DNA from: an uncultured Dorea sp.
GTDB taxonomy: Bacteria > Bacillota > Clostridia > Lachnospirales > Lachnospiraceae
Reading direction: 5' to 3'
Length of the DNA: 64,000 nucleotides
Assembly: GCA_910584575.1 (NCBI GenBank)
Contig: CAJUBG010000002.1
Coordinates: 1-64,000 of the forward strand
Shown here: piece after piece, positions 51,609 through 60,715 of the stretch
How the letters are laid out: every line of letters starts with the position of its first letter
Position numbering within the stretch: the stretch's first letter is position 1
The notes under the pieces: generated by a model
What the model saw: the letters and a program-made list of their open reading frames with translations, nothing else
Told to the model about the DNA's origin: nothing
The model's database searches: none
Position numbers and translations under genes: made by a program

Positions 51609-51994
51609 AAAAGCTGATAGAACAGATCATGAAGTTTGGAGTAGTGGGTTTTCTTTGCTTTGGGATTGACTATGGGTTGATGATACTTCTCACAGAAGCC
51701 TGTGGGATTAGTTATCTATTATCCTCTGGAATCTCATTTTCCGTGTCGGTGATTGTAAATTATATCTTAAGCCTTAAATTCGTGTTTGATACAGGGAAGG
51801 GGAATAATAAGATTGTTGAATTCCTGATTTTTATCATTCTCAGCATGATTGGGCTTGGGATTAACCAGGCGTTGATGTGGGTGTGCGTGGACAAGCTGCA
51901 TGTGCATTATATGTTGTCCAAGATTGGGGTGACAGGAGTGGTAATGGTCTATAATTTCGTTACCAGGAAGGTGATTTTGGAAAAATCAGAATGA
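51605..51994 (+). CDS. GtrA family membrane protein
   Basis: The 129-residue protein has four membrane segments and the GtrA signature at its start (FGVVGFLCFGIDYGLM). GtrA proteins are proposed flippases for undecaprenyl-linked sugars and usually pair with a GtrB-type transferase. The adjacent gene is a nucleotidyltransferase; GtrB-type enzymes occur at 33.3 and 55.2 kb in this window, either of which could be its partner. It overlaps the upstream gene by four bases. Confidence 0.88.
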   Translation: MKKLIEQIMKFGVVGFLCFGIDYGLMILLTEACGISYLLSSGISFSVSVIVNYILSLKFVFDTGKGNNKIVEFLIFIILSMIGLGINQALMWVCVDKLHVHYMLSKIGVTGVVMVYNFVTRKVILEKSE

Positions 51995-52082
51995 GTTTAT
52001 GCGATGGTAGAGGAATAAAGCATGTGTTCGTCTAGCAGATAAGGAAATTTATCAACAAATGATATTTTTCTGTATTCGGAGT

Positions 52083-52111
52083 TAGACATTATGGAAGGCT
52101 TATAGTATAAT
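52083..52111 (+). promoter_or_regulatory. Promoter of the VTC-DUF4956-CotH cluster
   Basis: TAGACA (52083-52088) and TATAAT (52106-52111) with a 17-bp spacer ending in TATAG, matching the promoter at 50568. Confidence 0.75.
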
Positions 52112-52159
52112 GGATACGTTTAACAGGAAATTCATGGTAAGATACGAGGGACGATAAAT

Positions 52160-52870
52160 ATGGCAGATATAGCTTTGTCAGTTTTCCGGAATGAAAAGAA
52201 ATACATCCTGCCGTTTCGGAATGCATTATCAATCAGGGGAAAACTTGATGAAATACTGGCGCGTGACGGGCACTCAGAGACTTGGGGATATATGGTAAGA
52301 AGCCTCTATTTTGATTCAATCAATAATATAGATTATAAGACGAAGCTGGCAGGAGTGGAAAAGCGCAAGAAGATACGGCTTAGGATTTATTCGACGGCCT
52401 CGGAGAAGTGTAAACTTGAGATGAAGGCAAAGGACGGCGACCTGCAGCATAAGGTCAGCCTATGGATATCCAGAGAAGATGCACAGGAATTGACGAAGCT
52501 CAACTATGGTGTATTGACGAAATATTTTGACGAAGCCCAGGATGCCGTATTAATTTACACAACAATGGTGATGGGAGGCTACCGGCCTGTGGTGATGGTT
52601 GAATACGATAGGATTGCCTATACCTATCCGGCGTATGACACGCGGATTACCATAGATATGAATGTGAGAAGCTCCGAAAGTAATCTGGACTTATTCAGTG
52701 AGAAGCCGTTATATACGGTACTTTTGCGGGAAGAAGCTGTTTTGGAGGTGAAATATAATCATAAACTGGTAAGGTTTATCTCAGATATATTAAGGCAGTA
52801 TCATTTATTACAGTGTTCAGTAAGTAAATATTGCATGGGAAGAAAAGTTTTTTGTGATTTTGAATTTTAA
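52160..52870 (+). CDS. VTC domain polyphosphate-polymerase-like protein
   Basis: The 236-residue protein matches the VTC domain, a triphosphate-tunnel metalloenzyme: NEKKYILP at the start, SLYFDS, RKKIRLRIY and EMKAKDGD for triphosphate binding, VMVEYDR, and the terminal VLEVKYN. Yeast VTC4 makes polyphosphate; bacterial versions are usually coded next to DUF4956 and CotH genes, as here. Tunnel residues appear intact. GAGGGA lies eight bases before ATG 52160. No membrane segment is present, so it would act in the cytoplasm or beside the DUF4956 membrane protein encoded next. Confidence 0.9.
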   Translation: MADIALSVFRNEKKYILPFRNALSIRGKLDEILARDGHSETWGYMVRSLYFDSINNIDYKTKLAGVEKRKKIRLRIYSTASEKCKLEMKAKDGDLQHKVSLWISREDAQELTKLNYGVLTKYFDEAQDAVLIYTTMVMGGYRPVVMVEYDRIAYTYPAYDTRITIDMNVRSSESNLDLFSEKPLYTVLLREEAVLEVKYNHKLVRFISDILRQYHLLQCSVSKYCMGRKVFCDFEF

Positions 52871-52896
52871 GGAACGTAAGAAGAAAAGGGATTGTT

Positions 52897-53571
52897 ATGG
52901 GGAAAGATGAGATTTTTAATTATTTTTATACGAACAGTGCAAATCTGGGTATAAAAACTACAATTATTATTATGCTTGGCGGGCTGGTAATCGGCGCGTT
53001 TATTTATCTGACGTATTTTTTTACGTACAGGGGTGTGGCGTATAATGCCAGATTCAATGCTTCGCTTGTGGTTATCTTGTTGATTTGTGTGGTTATCATG
53101 CTGATGATTAGCAGTAATATTGTGATTTCCTTGGGTATGGTGGGCGCTCTGTCTATCGTGCGTTTCCGTACGGCGGTCAAGGACAGCCGGGATACGGTAT
53201 TTATTTTCTGGTCGATAGCAGAGGGCCTGAGTGTTGGTTCTCAGAATTTTAAACTGGCTTTGGTGACAACGCTTTTTATTGGTATCGTAATTGCAGGCGT
53301 CAGTTTTATTCCTGGAGGAAGGAATAAATATCTGATGATTATACGAGGCGGAGAAGAACAGATTGATGTTGCCGGATTGATGAGAGAGATGCGGGAGGTA
53401 AGTTCTCATATTAAGCTGCGCTCGACAAATAAGGATGAGAACCATCAGGAGATGATTTTTGAGTTGAGGGTACGGGAGCAGTTGAAGCTGGATGATTTGG
53501 ATGAGATTTTTGCCGTGGATGGTATCAAGGCGGTCAACTGGGTAGTGGAGACAGGGGAGAACGTAGGATAA
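52897..53571 (+). CDS. DUF4956 membrane protein
   Basis: The 224-residue protein has four membrane segments (within residues 18-135), the family hallmark SLGMVGALSIVRFRTAVKD between them, and a cytoplasmic C-terminal domain. The family nearly always neighbours VTC and CotH genes; its function is unknown, perhaps channelling or anchoring the polymer. It starts 26 bases after the VTC gene. In the usual order a CotH gene follows directly, but here two glycosylation genes lie between. Confidence 0.9.
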   Translation: MGKDEIFNYFYTNSANLGIKTTIIIMLGGLVIGAFIYLTYFFTYRGVAYNARFNASLVVILLICVVIMLMISSNIVISLGMVGALSIVRFRTAVKDSRDTVFIFWSIAEGLSVGSQNFKLALVTTLFIGIVIAGVSFIPGGRNKYLMIIRGGEEQIDVAGLMREMREVSSHIKLRSTNKDENHQEMIFELRVREQLKLDDLDEIFAVDGIKAVNWVVETGENVG

Positions 53572-53645
53572 AATATTTTAATGATTTAGATAGAATGAGT
53601 GTATATTTCAATGTAGAAAAGTGAATGGTGAAAGGCTATAATTCT

Positions 53646-55238
53646 ATGGAAAAGTTAAAAAATGTATTAGAAAAAAGTATACAAATTGTATCGGTTATAC
53701 TGTTTGCGTGGATTATTTTTTTGTTGATTTTTTGTGAAAATTTTGTGAAATATGCATGTAAAAAAGAATTTATAATTTCTAATATTTGTATTTTAGTATT
53801 TTTCATAGGTCTTATACTACTATATCGTATCAAATTGAGAAAGAGGTATATTTTAATTTCCAATTTGAAATATAGAAAAATTGTAAATATATGTACTATC
53901 ATATTTTGGGGGATCCAAATATATATATGCTATAATATATTTTTTGTAACAGGATGGGATTCAGGATCTTATATTGTTCCAGCAGCTCAAAGTTTGGCAG
54001 GGAATAGTGATTTAACAATATTCCATGATTATTTTGCGAAGTATCCAAATAATCTATTAATGATTAATATATACTCTCTTATTCTGAAATTGAATAGTGT
54101 GGCTGGGGTTTTTGCCGATAGATACGAATTAATGTCAATTATTATCTGTAATTGTGCTATATCTTCATTAACGTGTTTTCTTATATTTACTATTGGCAGC
54201 AGAATGGTTAAAGAAAAATATGCATTTATAGGATACATGATTTCTCTAATTTTGATAGGAATGTCTCCATGGATGGTTATATGTTATTCAGATTCCTTTG
54301 TGCTTTTTGTACTCATTTTGATTATAAATATATATATGAATGATAAAATTCAACATACATTAAAATATGTTTTGATATTTGTTATGGGATATTTGGGGTA
54401 TTGCATTAAACCACAAGTAATAATAGTAGTTATAGCAATTATAATAGTTGAAGCAATCAAGAGATTTGGAAAAAAAGATATAAAAGTATTGAAAATGGAT
54501 GCTATTGCCATATGTATTAGTAGCATATTGATTGTAATATTGGCATCTTCTTTGCATGGTGTGTATGAGAGGGAAGGATTCGAAATTAATAGTGAAAAGA
54601 AAATGGGAATGACACATTTCTTTATGATGGGATTAAATCCAAATCAATTAGGAGTTTGGAGTGGGGAAGATGTTGAACTTTCATCCGATTGTAAAAATCA
54701 AAATGAAAGAACTAAGACAAATATAGAAATTTCAAAAGATAGATTGAAAAATTATGGCATGACTGGTTATCTCAAATTATTATCTAAAAAAATGTTGACT
54801 AATTATAACGATGGTACTTTTGCTTGGGGAACTGAAGGTACTTTTTATGCAAGTGTCCCAGAGGATATAAATACATTTGTATCAGGGAAATTGAAAGAAT
54901 TATTTTATGATAATGGCTCATATTTTTGGTTTTTTTCTTCAGTAGAGCAGTGTTTATGGATTTTAGTAATTTTGTTTAATGGATTAGAGTCTGTATTTGT
55001 GTTAGGTGATAAGAGTCGAGAAAGAGATTACGAATACTTAGTGATGATATTGTCAATTATTGGTTTAACAGTATTTGAACTTTTGTTTGAAGCTAGAGCT
55101 AGGTATTTATATATATATGTGCCGGTGTATATACTTATAGCGTTATATGGAATTAGGGATATGGATGACAGGATAAAAAGTAAAGGGGAAATAAAGGATG
55201 AAGAAGCCTATCCTATATATTGTAATACCATGTTATAA
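53646..55238 (+). CDS. Multi-pass membrane glycosyltransferase-like protein (GT-C)
   Basis: The 530-residue protein has about eleven hydrophobic segments. The loop after the third contains GWDSGSYIVPAAQSLAG, a typical GT-C acidic motif for lipid-linked sugar donors, and the rest resembles GT39/YfhO-like enzymes. It should transfer a sugar from polyprenyl phosphate to an outside acceptor, with the GtrB-type enzyme encoded next as the donor maker. It is far richer in A and T than its flanking genes. ATG 53646 has AAAGG ten bases upstream; ATG 53625 is possible. It overlaps the next gene by 41 bases. Confidence 0.78.
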   Translation: MEKLKNVLEKSIQIVSVILFAWIIFLLIFCENFVKYACKKEFIISNICILVFFIGLILLYRIKLRKRYILISNLKYRKIVNICTIIFWGIQIYICYNIFFVTGWDSGSYIVPAAQSLAGNSDLTIFHDYFAKYPNNLLMINIYSLILKLNSVAGVFADRYELMSIIICNCAISSLTCFLIFTIGSRMVKEKYAFIGYMISLILIGMSPWMVICYSDSFVLFVLILIINIYMNDKIQHTLKYVLIFVMGYLGYCIKPQVIIVVIAIIIVEAIKRFGKKDIKVLKMDAIAICISSILIVILASSLHGVYEREGFEINSEKKMGMTHFFMMGLNPNQLGVWSGEDVELSSDCKNQNERTKTNIEISKDRLKNYGMTGYLKLLSKKMLTNYNDGTFAWGTEGTFYASVPEDINTFVSGKLKELFYDNGSYFWFFSSVEQCLWILVILFNGLESVFVLGDKSRERDYEYLVMILSIIGLTVFELLFEARARYLYIYVPVYILIALYGIRDMDDRIKSKGEIKDEEAYPIYCNTML

Positions 55239-56181
55239 TGAAGAAGAAGTATTACCAATAACAAGTTTTCAGTTTTTAAAGAAGATAGAAGAATTAATAT
55301 ATAAAGGGCTGGTAGATGAAAAAAGTAGAATTTTGTTTGTTAATGATGCAAGTAGTGATGGTACGTGGAAGATTATTAAGAATTTGGTAGATACTAATAA
55401 ATATTACTTAGGTATTTCTCAGAGCAAAAATCGAGGGCATCAAAATGCAGTTTTGGCAGGACTAATGGAGGCAAAGAATTGGGCAGACATAACAATTTCC
55501 ATAGATTGTGATGGACAAGATGATATAGATGCGATGAATCAAATGGTAGAGGAGTACTTGAATGGATGCGAAATCGTATATGGAGTGAGGAACAAAAGGG
55601 ATACAGATACTTTTTTTAAGAAATTTACAGCGGAAGGATTTTATAAATTATTAAATGCTATGGGAGTAGAAGTCATATATAATCACGCGGATTATAGGTT
55701 GGTTTCTAGCAGAGTTTTGAAGGAGTTTGAAAACTTTAAAGAAGTTAATATTTTTTTGCGAGGGATGTTTCCCTTAGTTGGATTTAAAAGTACAAGTGTG
55801 TATTATGAGCGTCACGAAAGAATTGCAGGTAGAAGCCATTATCCGATATCAAAGATGCTTGCACTAGCATTTGATGGAATAACAAGTTTGAGTATAAAAC
55901 CTATTCGATTTATAACGGAAATGGGAATATTTATTTCTTTGTTAAGTTTTATTGGAGTTTTGTGGTCAATAATCATGCACCTAATAGGACGGGGAGTAGT
56001 TGGGTGGGCCAGTACAGTATGTATTATTTGCTTTATTGGAGGGGTGCAATTGGTAAGTATAGGAGTTATTGGGGAATATATTGGAAAGATATATTTGGAA
56101 GTTAAAGCACGTCCAAGATATATTATAAGCGAGAGAATTGGAGGACAGCAAGATAAAGAAGATGATGTCAAAGAAACATAG
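55198..56181 (+). CDS. GtrB/DPM1-type glycosyltransferase
   Basis: The 327-residue protein is a family 2 polyprenyl-phosphate sugar transferase: IVIPCYNEEE, VNDASSDGT and SIDCDGQDD at the active site, and two C-terminal membrane segments (about residues 235-260 and 270-293). It is a second paralogue of the enzyme at 33.3 kb. It probably charges the lipid carrier used by the GT-C protein upstream, with which it overlaps by 41 bases. It also overlaps the CotH gene by 20 bases, tying the pair to the CotH cluster. Confidence 0.9.
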   Translation: MKKPILYIVIPCYNEEEVLPITSFQFLKKIEELIYKGLVDEKSRILFVNDASSDGTWKIIKNLVDTNKYYLGISQSKNRGHQNAVLAGLMEAKNWADITISIDCDGQDDIDAMNQMVEEYLNGCEIVYGVRNKRDTDTFFKKFTAEGFYKLLNAMGVEVIYNHADYRLVSSRVLKEFENFKEVNIFLRGMFPLVGFKSTSVYYERHERIAGRSHYPISKMLALAFDGITSLSIKPIRFITEMGIFISLLSFIGVLWSIIMHLIGRGVVGWASTVCIICFIGGVQLVSIGVIGEYIGKIYLEVKARPRYIISERIGGQQDKEDDVKET

Positions 56182-58435
56182 GAATACAATGGTGTATCTG
56201 GCTGTGATTATCGTGGCCTTTTCAATTTGCATTGGGTATTATTATAGGGAAGATTATCAGTCCATGGAGACGGTGCAGGCTCATGTAGAAGGTGATATGA
56301 TTATATTTAGTGAGGAAAGTGGTTTTTATGATGAAACGGTTACAGTTTCGCTGACGAAAAATGTGGAGGTACCGGCGGCTGCCAGTATTTTTTATACGTT
56401 GGACGGGGACGATCCTACTGTTGAGGACATGAGGTATGCGGGGTCTATACATTTGGATAAGAAGAAAGACCTTATGGTATATCCGTTGAAGGCGGTTGTT
56501 TATTACGAGGGGGAGTATAGTGAGATATATGAAAAAACATTTGTGGTGTGTGATGATGTTAGTAACGAATTAGATATAGATATTGTGAGTATTACGAGTG
56601 ACAGAGAGAATTTGTATAATTATAAGACAGGGATTATGGTGCGGGGAAAAACTTATGAGGAAGGAAGGCAAAATTTTGATGGAATTGGGATTGTTGGGGG
56701 AAACTATAGTAATAGAGGAGATGAATGGGTACGGGACGCACATGTAGCAATGTTTGATATCGATGGACTGTTGACAGTAGAACAGAATATAGGTTTAGGT
56801 ATATCGGGGGGAACTTCAGCGGCGTACAATGTTAAGTCATTGAAATTGAGTGCAGATAAAGTCTATGATAAGAATTTTGATAAATTTTGCTTTAATTTAA
56901 CAAATGAAGAATTGCAATTCGCTTCGTTTTCATTTGTGAATGAATATAATAGTATTCGCTTGAGATCAGGGAGTCAGGATATGAAATATGGAAATATACG
57001 TTCTGCGGTTGTTAGCAGACTTTCACAACTAAGTGCGTCAGATAGTTGTACGGCATCGAAACGTTGTATCGTATATTTGAATGGTAAATATTATGGTCTA
57101 TATGATATGCAGCAAAATTATTCAAGATCCTATTTGGCTAATCGATTTAGTCTGGATAATAAGGAGAATATTGAGTTGCATAAAGGGAATGAAGGAGGCG
57201 TATTTGTCAGTGCTGCGATTGCGGATTACTTTAATATGGATTTGAATGATGTTATGAATAGGCAAATATTAGAACAACATGTAGATATGGACAATTATCT
57301 CTTGTATTATGCAATCAATATACTGTGCAATAATACTGATTGGCCAAATAATAATTTTGAAATGTGGCGTTATACAGGAGGATATAACCGTGACAATCAA
57401 TACAGTGATGGCAGATATAGATTTTTGATTTTTGATACAGATGTGACATATTGTACTGAGTATTCGGAATATTTTTTTGATGGCTCGAAGGATGATACAT
57501 TTGTATCTCTTATGGAAAGAATTTACAGGGGTTCGGAATCATCTTTTAGTAATGTTATGGCTTCAACATATTACCGAGATAAGTTTGTAACCTACATAGA
57601 TGATTTGCTGAAAAACGTATTTTCTGCTGAAAACGTCATAAAGATTATTCGGGAAGAAAATGAGAAGATAGCAACAGTCAGAAGTAAATATTATGATAAA
57701 GAATTTGTGGATAATGCAGAATTTTATGTAGAACAGATGATGGTGGCAGCTCAGAAGAGGCCAGAAGAAATTAGAAATTTATTAGAATATTATTTTGGAC
57801 TGTATGATAAGTATGAATTAAGATTAAAAACGTCAGAAGGAATAGCTGTGAAGTGGAATAATATGCGTATATATGCTAATAATAATTATAATAATCAGTA
57901 TTATAGGGGTGTTGCTATGAGGCTAGATCAAGAGGCTTATCCAGGCTCTACATTTCAATATTGGCTGGTTAATGGAGAGGAGGTATACGATACTTCATTA
58001 GTTATTACTGATGAGATGATTTTGGATGGATTTGTTGACGTTCAGGCGGTTGCTGTCATGGACGATTCTCCAGAAATAATTGTAAGCGAAGTGTCAGCGA
58101 AAGGACATACAGATTGGTTGCGCATTTGTAATGTGGGAAAGGAATCAGCTAATTTAAAAAACTATTTTATTTCGGACAATGAGAAAAATTTGAAGAAATA
58201 CCAATTGCCAGATATTAAACTGGATTTTGGAGAGTCAATAGTCATTTATGGGAGTAAAAACCATAATGCGCTAGGTGACTATATATGTAATTTTAGTTTA
58301 AACGAAAATGAAACTTTATTTTTAAGCGATGAAAATAGCAGACTTTATAGTCTTGCTATTCCCAAGATGAGCAGTATTGAAACATATAAGCGTTATGATA
58401 ATAGCAATTCGTGGTTTTTTTATATAAATCCATAA
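56162..58435 (+). CDS. CotH kinase family protein with chitobiase-like and lamin-tail domains
   Basis: The 757-residue protein has an N-terminal membrane anchor (about residues 9-26), a chitobiase-type domain (FYTLDGDDPT near residue 80), a CotH kinase-like domain (residues 130-480) with the metal-binding FLIFDTDVTY, and a C-terminal lamin-tail-like domain. CotH is an atypical kinase; in spores it phosphorylates coat proteins, and secreted relatives occur with VTC and DUF4956. It should act outside the membrane on surface proteins. The start at 56162 lies in the end of the GtrB-type gene. A bidirectional terminator follows. Confidence 0.87.
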   Translation: MMSKKHRNTMVYLAVIIVAFSICIGYYYREDYQSMETVQAHVEGDMIIFSEESGFYDETVTVSLTKNVEVPAAASIFYTLDGDDPTVEDMRYAGSIHLDKKKDLMVYPLKAVVYYEGEYSEIYEKTFVVCDDVSNELDIDIVSITSDRENLYNYKTGIMVRGKTYEEGRQNFDGIGIVGGNYSNRGDEWVRDAHVAMFDIDGLLTVEQNIGLGISGGTSAAYNVKSLKLSADKVYDKNFDKFCFNLTNEELQFASFSFVNEYNSIRLRSGSQDMKYGNIRSAVVSRLSQLSASDSCTASKRCIVYLNGKYYGLYDMQQNYSRSYLANRFSLDNKENIELHKGNEGGVFVSAAIADYFNMDLNDVMNRQILEQHVDMDNYLLYYAINILCNNTDWPNNNFEMWRYTGGYNRDNQYSDGRYRFLIFDTDVTYCTEYSEYFFDGSKDDTFVSLMERIYRGSESSFSNVMASTYYRDKFVTYIDDLLKNVFSAENVIKIIREENEKIATVRSKYYDKEFVDNAEFYVEQMMVAAQKRPEEIRNLLEYYFGLYDKYELRLKTSEGIAVKWNNMRIYANNNYNNQYYRGVAMRLDQEAYPGSTFQYWLVNGEEVYDTSLVITDEMILDGFVDVQAVAVMDDSPEIIVSEVSAKGHTDWLRICNVGKESANLKNYFISDNEKNLKKYQLPDIKLDFGESIVIYGSKNHNALGDYICNFSLNENETLFLSDENSRLYSLAIPKMSSIETYKRYDNSNSWFFYINP

Positions 58436-58445
58436 AATAAATATT

Positions 58446-58492
58446 AAAGAAGGGGATAATCTGGATAGGTTATTTAGAATATCCCCTTCTTT
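58446..58492. terminator. Bidirectional terminator between CotH and choline-binding genes
   Basis: AAAGAAGGGGATA (58446-58458) and TATCCCCTTCTTT (58480-58492) form a perfect 13-bp stem with T or A runs on both sides, between convergent genes. Confidence 0.85.
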
Positions 58493-58499
58493 TTAATTA

Positions 58500-60581
58500 C
58501 TATTTTAAATATTCTAGAATTTGCTCTCCGGTTTTGTTACGGATTCCGGTAGAATCACTGACAGAACCGTTAGGCTGCCATGAAAATTTGGTGCCGGTTA
58601 GATATGAATTTGCATTTACTTTTTGCCGGTTTTCGTTTCCAAAGGATCTCCACCAGTTAGGATAATATTGCTGCATATATTGTTGAGCTAATCGTGATGC
58701 TACTGAATTCCCAGAACCAGTAACGGTTCCGCTGACTTGTACGCCTCCGTTAGGCGTACTATGAAGCAAAAGTACACTACTGTCGCTACATTGCCCTAAT
58801 ACAAGAAAGCAATGACCGTTAGGGATGCTTACAATGTCTCCTGGTTGGAATGAACTGGATGGACTGCATGATACAGCATTTCCAAATCCATAGTTTGTTA
58901 GAGAAGAGGCAAATGAAGTTGCGTTTACGACATAACCAGAACTGTTTCGGCCTCCACTCACAGAGTTATAAATTAGCCATCCTAAATAGCCAGAGCAGTC
59001 TAGTCCCTTCAGACGCCATTGTCTGTTACCATTTTTCCAGGAGGTCTGACCAGGACGGTAAGAATATCCATTTCTATTTGTATTAAAATATGTTTCCCAC
59101 TCCGGCCAGACACCATCGTGCAACGCAGCTTCACCTGCTGCATTGTCTGCAATATTCCAGCCTCCGCCCCACACATATAGAGTTCTTCCTAACGGAAGTT
59201 TTGCATTGCGGATAATTCTTGCAAGATCTATCTCTGCCCAGGCGCCGGAATCTTTATTAAGATAATATTTTGTACCGTCGATCATCTGAGAGCCGGTCAG
59301 CATTGCGCCAGAAGATGAAAGATAGTACCAATATCCGTCTACGAACTTCCAACCTGTCACCATTTTTCCTGAGTTATCCAGATAGTACCAATATCCGTCT
59401 ACGAGTATCCAACCTGTTGCAATTTGTCCAGATGTATCATCGTAATAGTACCATACTGAATTGTCTTTATGCCAACCAGTTCGCATGGAACCGTCACTGT
59501 TAAAATAATAAGTGAGTCCGCCAATTTGTTTTTGACAATTTGCAACCATCAATCCAGGATATGTCTGGTTATTGCTATCCAGATAGTACCATGTACGGCC
59601 TAAAAGTATCCATCCCGTATTCAATGCACCGTCAGAATTTGTAAAGTACCATCCTTCAGGAGATTGAACCCATCCAGTCTGCATAGCGCCATTATCGGTA
59701 AAAAAGTAAGTATTCCCATTAATAGATTTTTTACAGTTGTAAACCATCAGACCAGGATACGAGTGATTATCGGCGTCCATATAGTACCAGGTACTACCCT
59801 GCAAAATCCAACCGGTCTTTATGGCACCGTTGGAGTCTGTAAAATACCATCCTTCGGGAGATTGAACCCATCCAGTCTGCATAGAACCACTATCGGTAAA
59901 AAAGTAAGTATTCCCATTAATAGATTTTTTACAGTTGTAAACCATCAGACCAGGATATGCCTGGTTGTTAGTATCCAGATAATACCATGTATTGTCCAGT
60001 AATAGCCATCCAATCTGCATAGCACCGCTGGAATCTGCAAAATACCATCCTTCGGGAGATTGAACCCATCCAGTCTGCATAGCGCCACTGTCAGAGAAAA
60101 AGTATGTAGAATTGTTAATTTTTCTGTTTTGACTGGAAAGCATCACACCCGGCTTTTGCTGATTATCTGCATCCAGATAGTACCAGACATCATCTATTAA
60201 TTGCCAGCCAGTCAGTTTTAATCCAGATTCGGGTGAATAGTAGTACCAATCTTTACCTTCCAGATACCATCCATAATGAGTTTCATTTTCAACTGTCGTT
60301 TCAAGATCAGCAGGATCTTCTGGTTTGGTTTCAATTTCAGTTGAATCTCCGATACCAGTTTTAGGATTAATTGATTCTTTCACCTTGGTAGAAGCTTCGA
60401 GATTAGACTCCGTATTGGATTGTTCTTTAAGTCCAGGTTCAGTATCGACTTGAGTATTGAGTTCGGCCCCAGGCTCAGTTTTAGTTACATCTTCAGTTTC
60501 ATCTGCATATGCAGTCATTGCTAATTGAACATAGAACAGCAATAAAATTATAAATCTTATTACATTTATTCTTTGTTTCAT
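58500..60581 (-). CDS. Secreted choline-binding NlpC/P60-type hydrolase
   Basis: The 693-residue protein has a signal peptide, an acidic Thr/Glu/Pro-rich linker (residues 25-95), about 14 choline-binding (CW_binding_1) repeats (residues 96-440, GWYY/TGW pattern) and a C-terminal NlpC/P60-like cysteine peptidase with GLDCSGYLGWLIY for the catalytic cysteine and NGHCFLVLG for the histidine. It should bind phosphocholine on a surface polymer and cut peptidoglycan. The start at 60581 follows GGGAG on the minus strand. The lic-like operon begins 134 bases away on the other strand from back-to-back promoters, which links them in function. Confidence 0.9.
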   Translation of the reverse strand: MKQRINVIRFIILLLFYVQLAMTAYADETEDVTKTEPGAELNTQVDTEPGLKEQSNTESNLEASTKVKESINPKTGIGDSTEIETKPEDPADLETTVENETHYGWYLEGKDWYYYSPESGLKLTGWQLIDDVWYYLDADNQQKPGVMLSSQNRKINNSTYFFSDSGAMQTGWVQSPEGWYFADSSGAMQIGWLLLDNTWYYLDTNNQAYPGLMVYNCKKSINGNTYFFTDSGSMQTGWVQSPEGWYFTDSNGAIKTGWILQGSTWYYMDADNHSYPGLMVYNCKKSINGNTYFFTDNGAMQTGWVQSPEGWYFTNSDGALNTGWILLGRTWYYLDSNNQTYPGLMVANCQKQIGGLTYYFNSDGSMRTGWHKDNSVWYYYDDTSGQIATGWILVDGYWYYLDNSGKMVTGWKFVDGYWYYLSSSGAMLTGSQMIDGTKYYLNKDSGAWAEIDLARIIRNAKLPLGRTLYVWGGGWNIADNAAGEAALHDGVWPEWETYFNTNRNGYSYRPGQTSWKNGNRQWRLKGLDCSGYLGWLIYNSVSGGRNSSGYVVNATSFASSLTNYGFGNAVSCSPSSSFQPGDIVSIPNGHCFLVLGQCSDSSVLLLHSTPNGGVQVSGTVTGSGNSVASRLAQQYMQQYYPNWWRSFGNENRQKVNANSYLTGTKFSWQPNGSVSDSTGIRNKTGEQILEYLK
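59559..60152 (-). repeat. 198-bp tandem repeats in the choline-binding gene
   Basis: Three full units of 198 bp (60152-59955, 59954-59757, 59756-59559) encode 66-residue modules, each with choline-binding repeats beginning PGLM or PGVM. A partial fourth follows. Units two and three are almost identical at DNA level over more than 70 bases, so copy number can vary by recombination. Confidence 0.85.
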
Positions 60582-60617
60582 CTTCTTTATTTCTCCCTTC
60601 ATAAATATTTCATTTTT

Positions 60618-60646
60618 ATTATAACTTTAAATATGATTTTTTACAA
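60618..60646 (-). promoter_or_regulatory. Promoter of the choline-binding protein gene
   Basis: On the minus strand, TTGTAA (60641-60646) and TATAAT (60618-60623) with a 17-bp spacer. Confidence 0.75.
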
Positions 60647-60652
60647 TTGGTA

Positions 60653-60681
60653 TTGCCTTTTTATAGTAATAGATATATAAT
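60653..60681 (+). promoter_or_regulatory. Promoter of the lic-like operon
   Basis: TTGCCT (60653-60658) and TATAAT (60676-60681) with a 17-bp spacer. Its -35 box is only six bases from that of the divergent promoter. Confidence 0.75.
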
Positions 60682-60715
60682 TAACTTGTTCACTAAAAAG
60701 AAAGGAATGATATAC

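Noticed and set aside
59559..60152. Regularly spaced repeats suggesting a CRISPR array
   Set aside because: The 198-bp units are in frame within a choline-binding gene and have no spacer structure; no cas gene is present.
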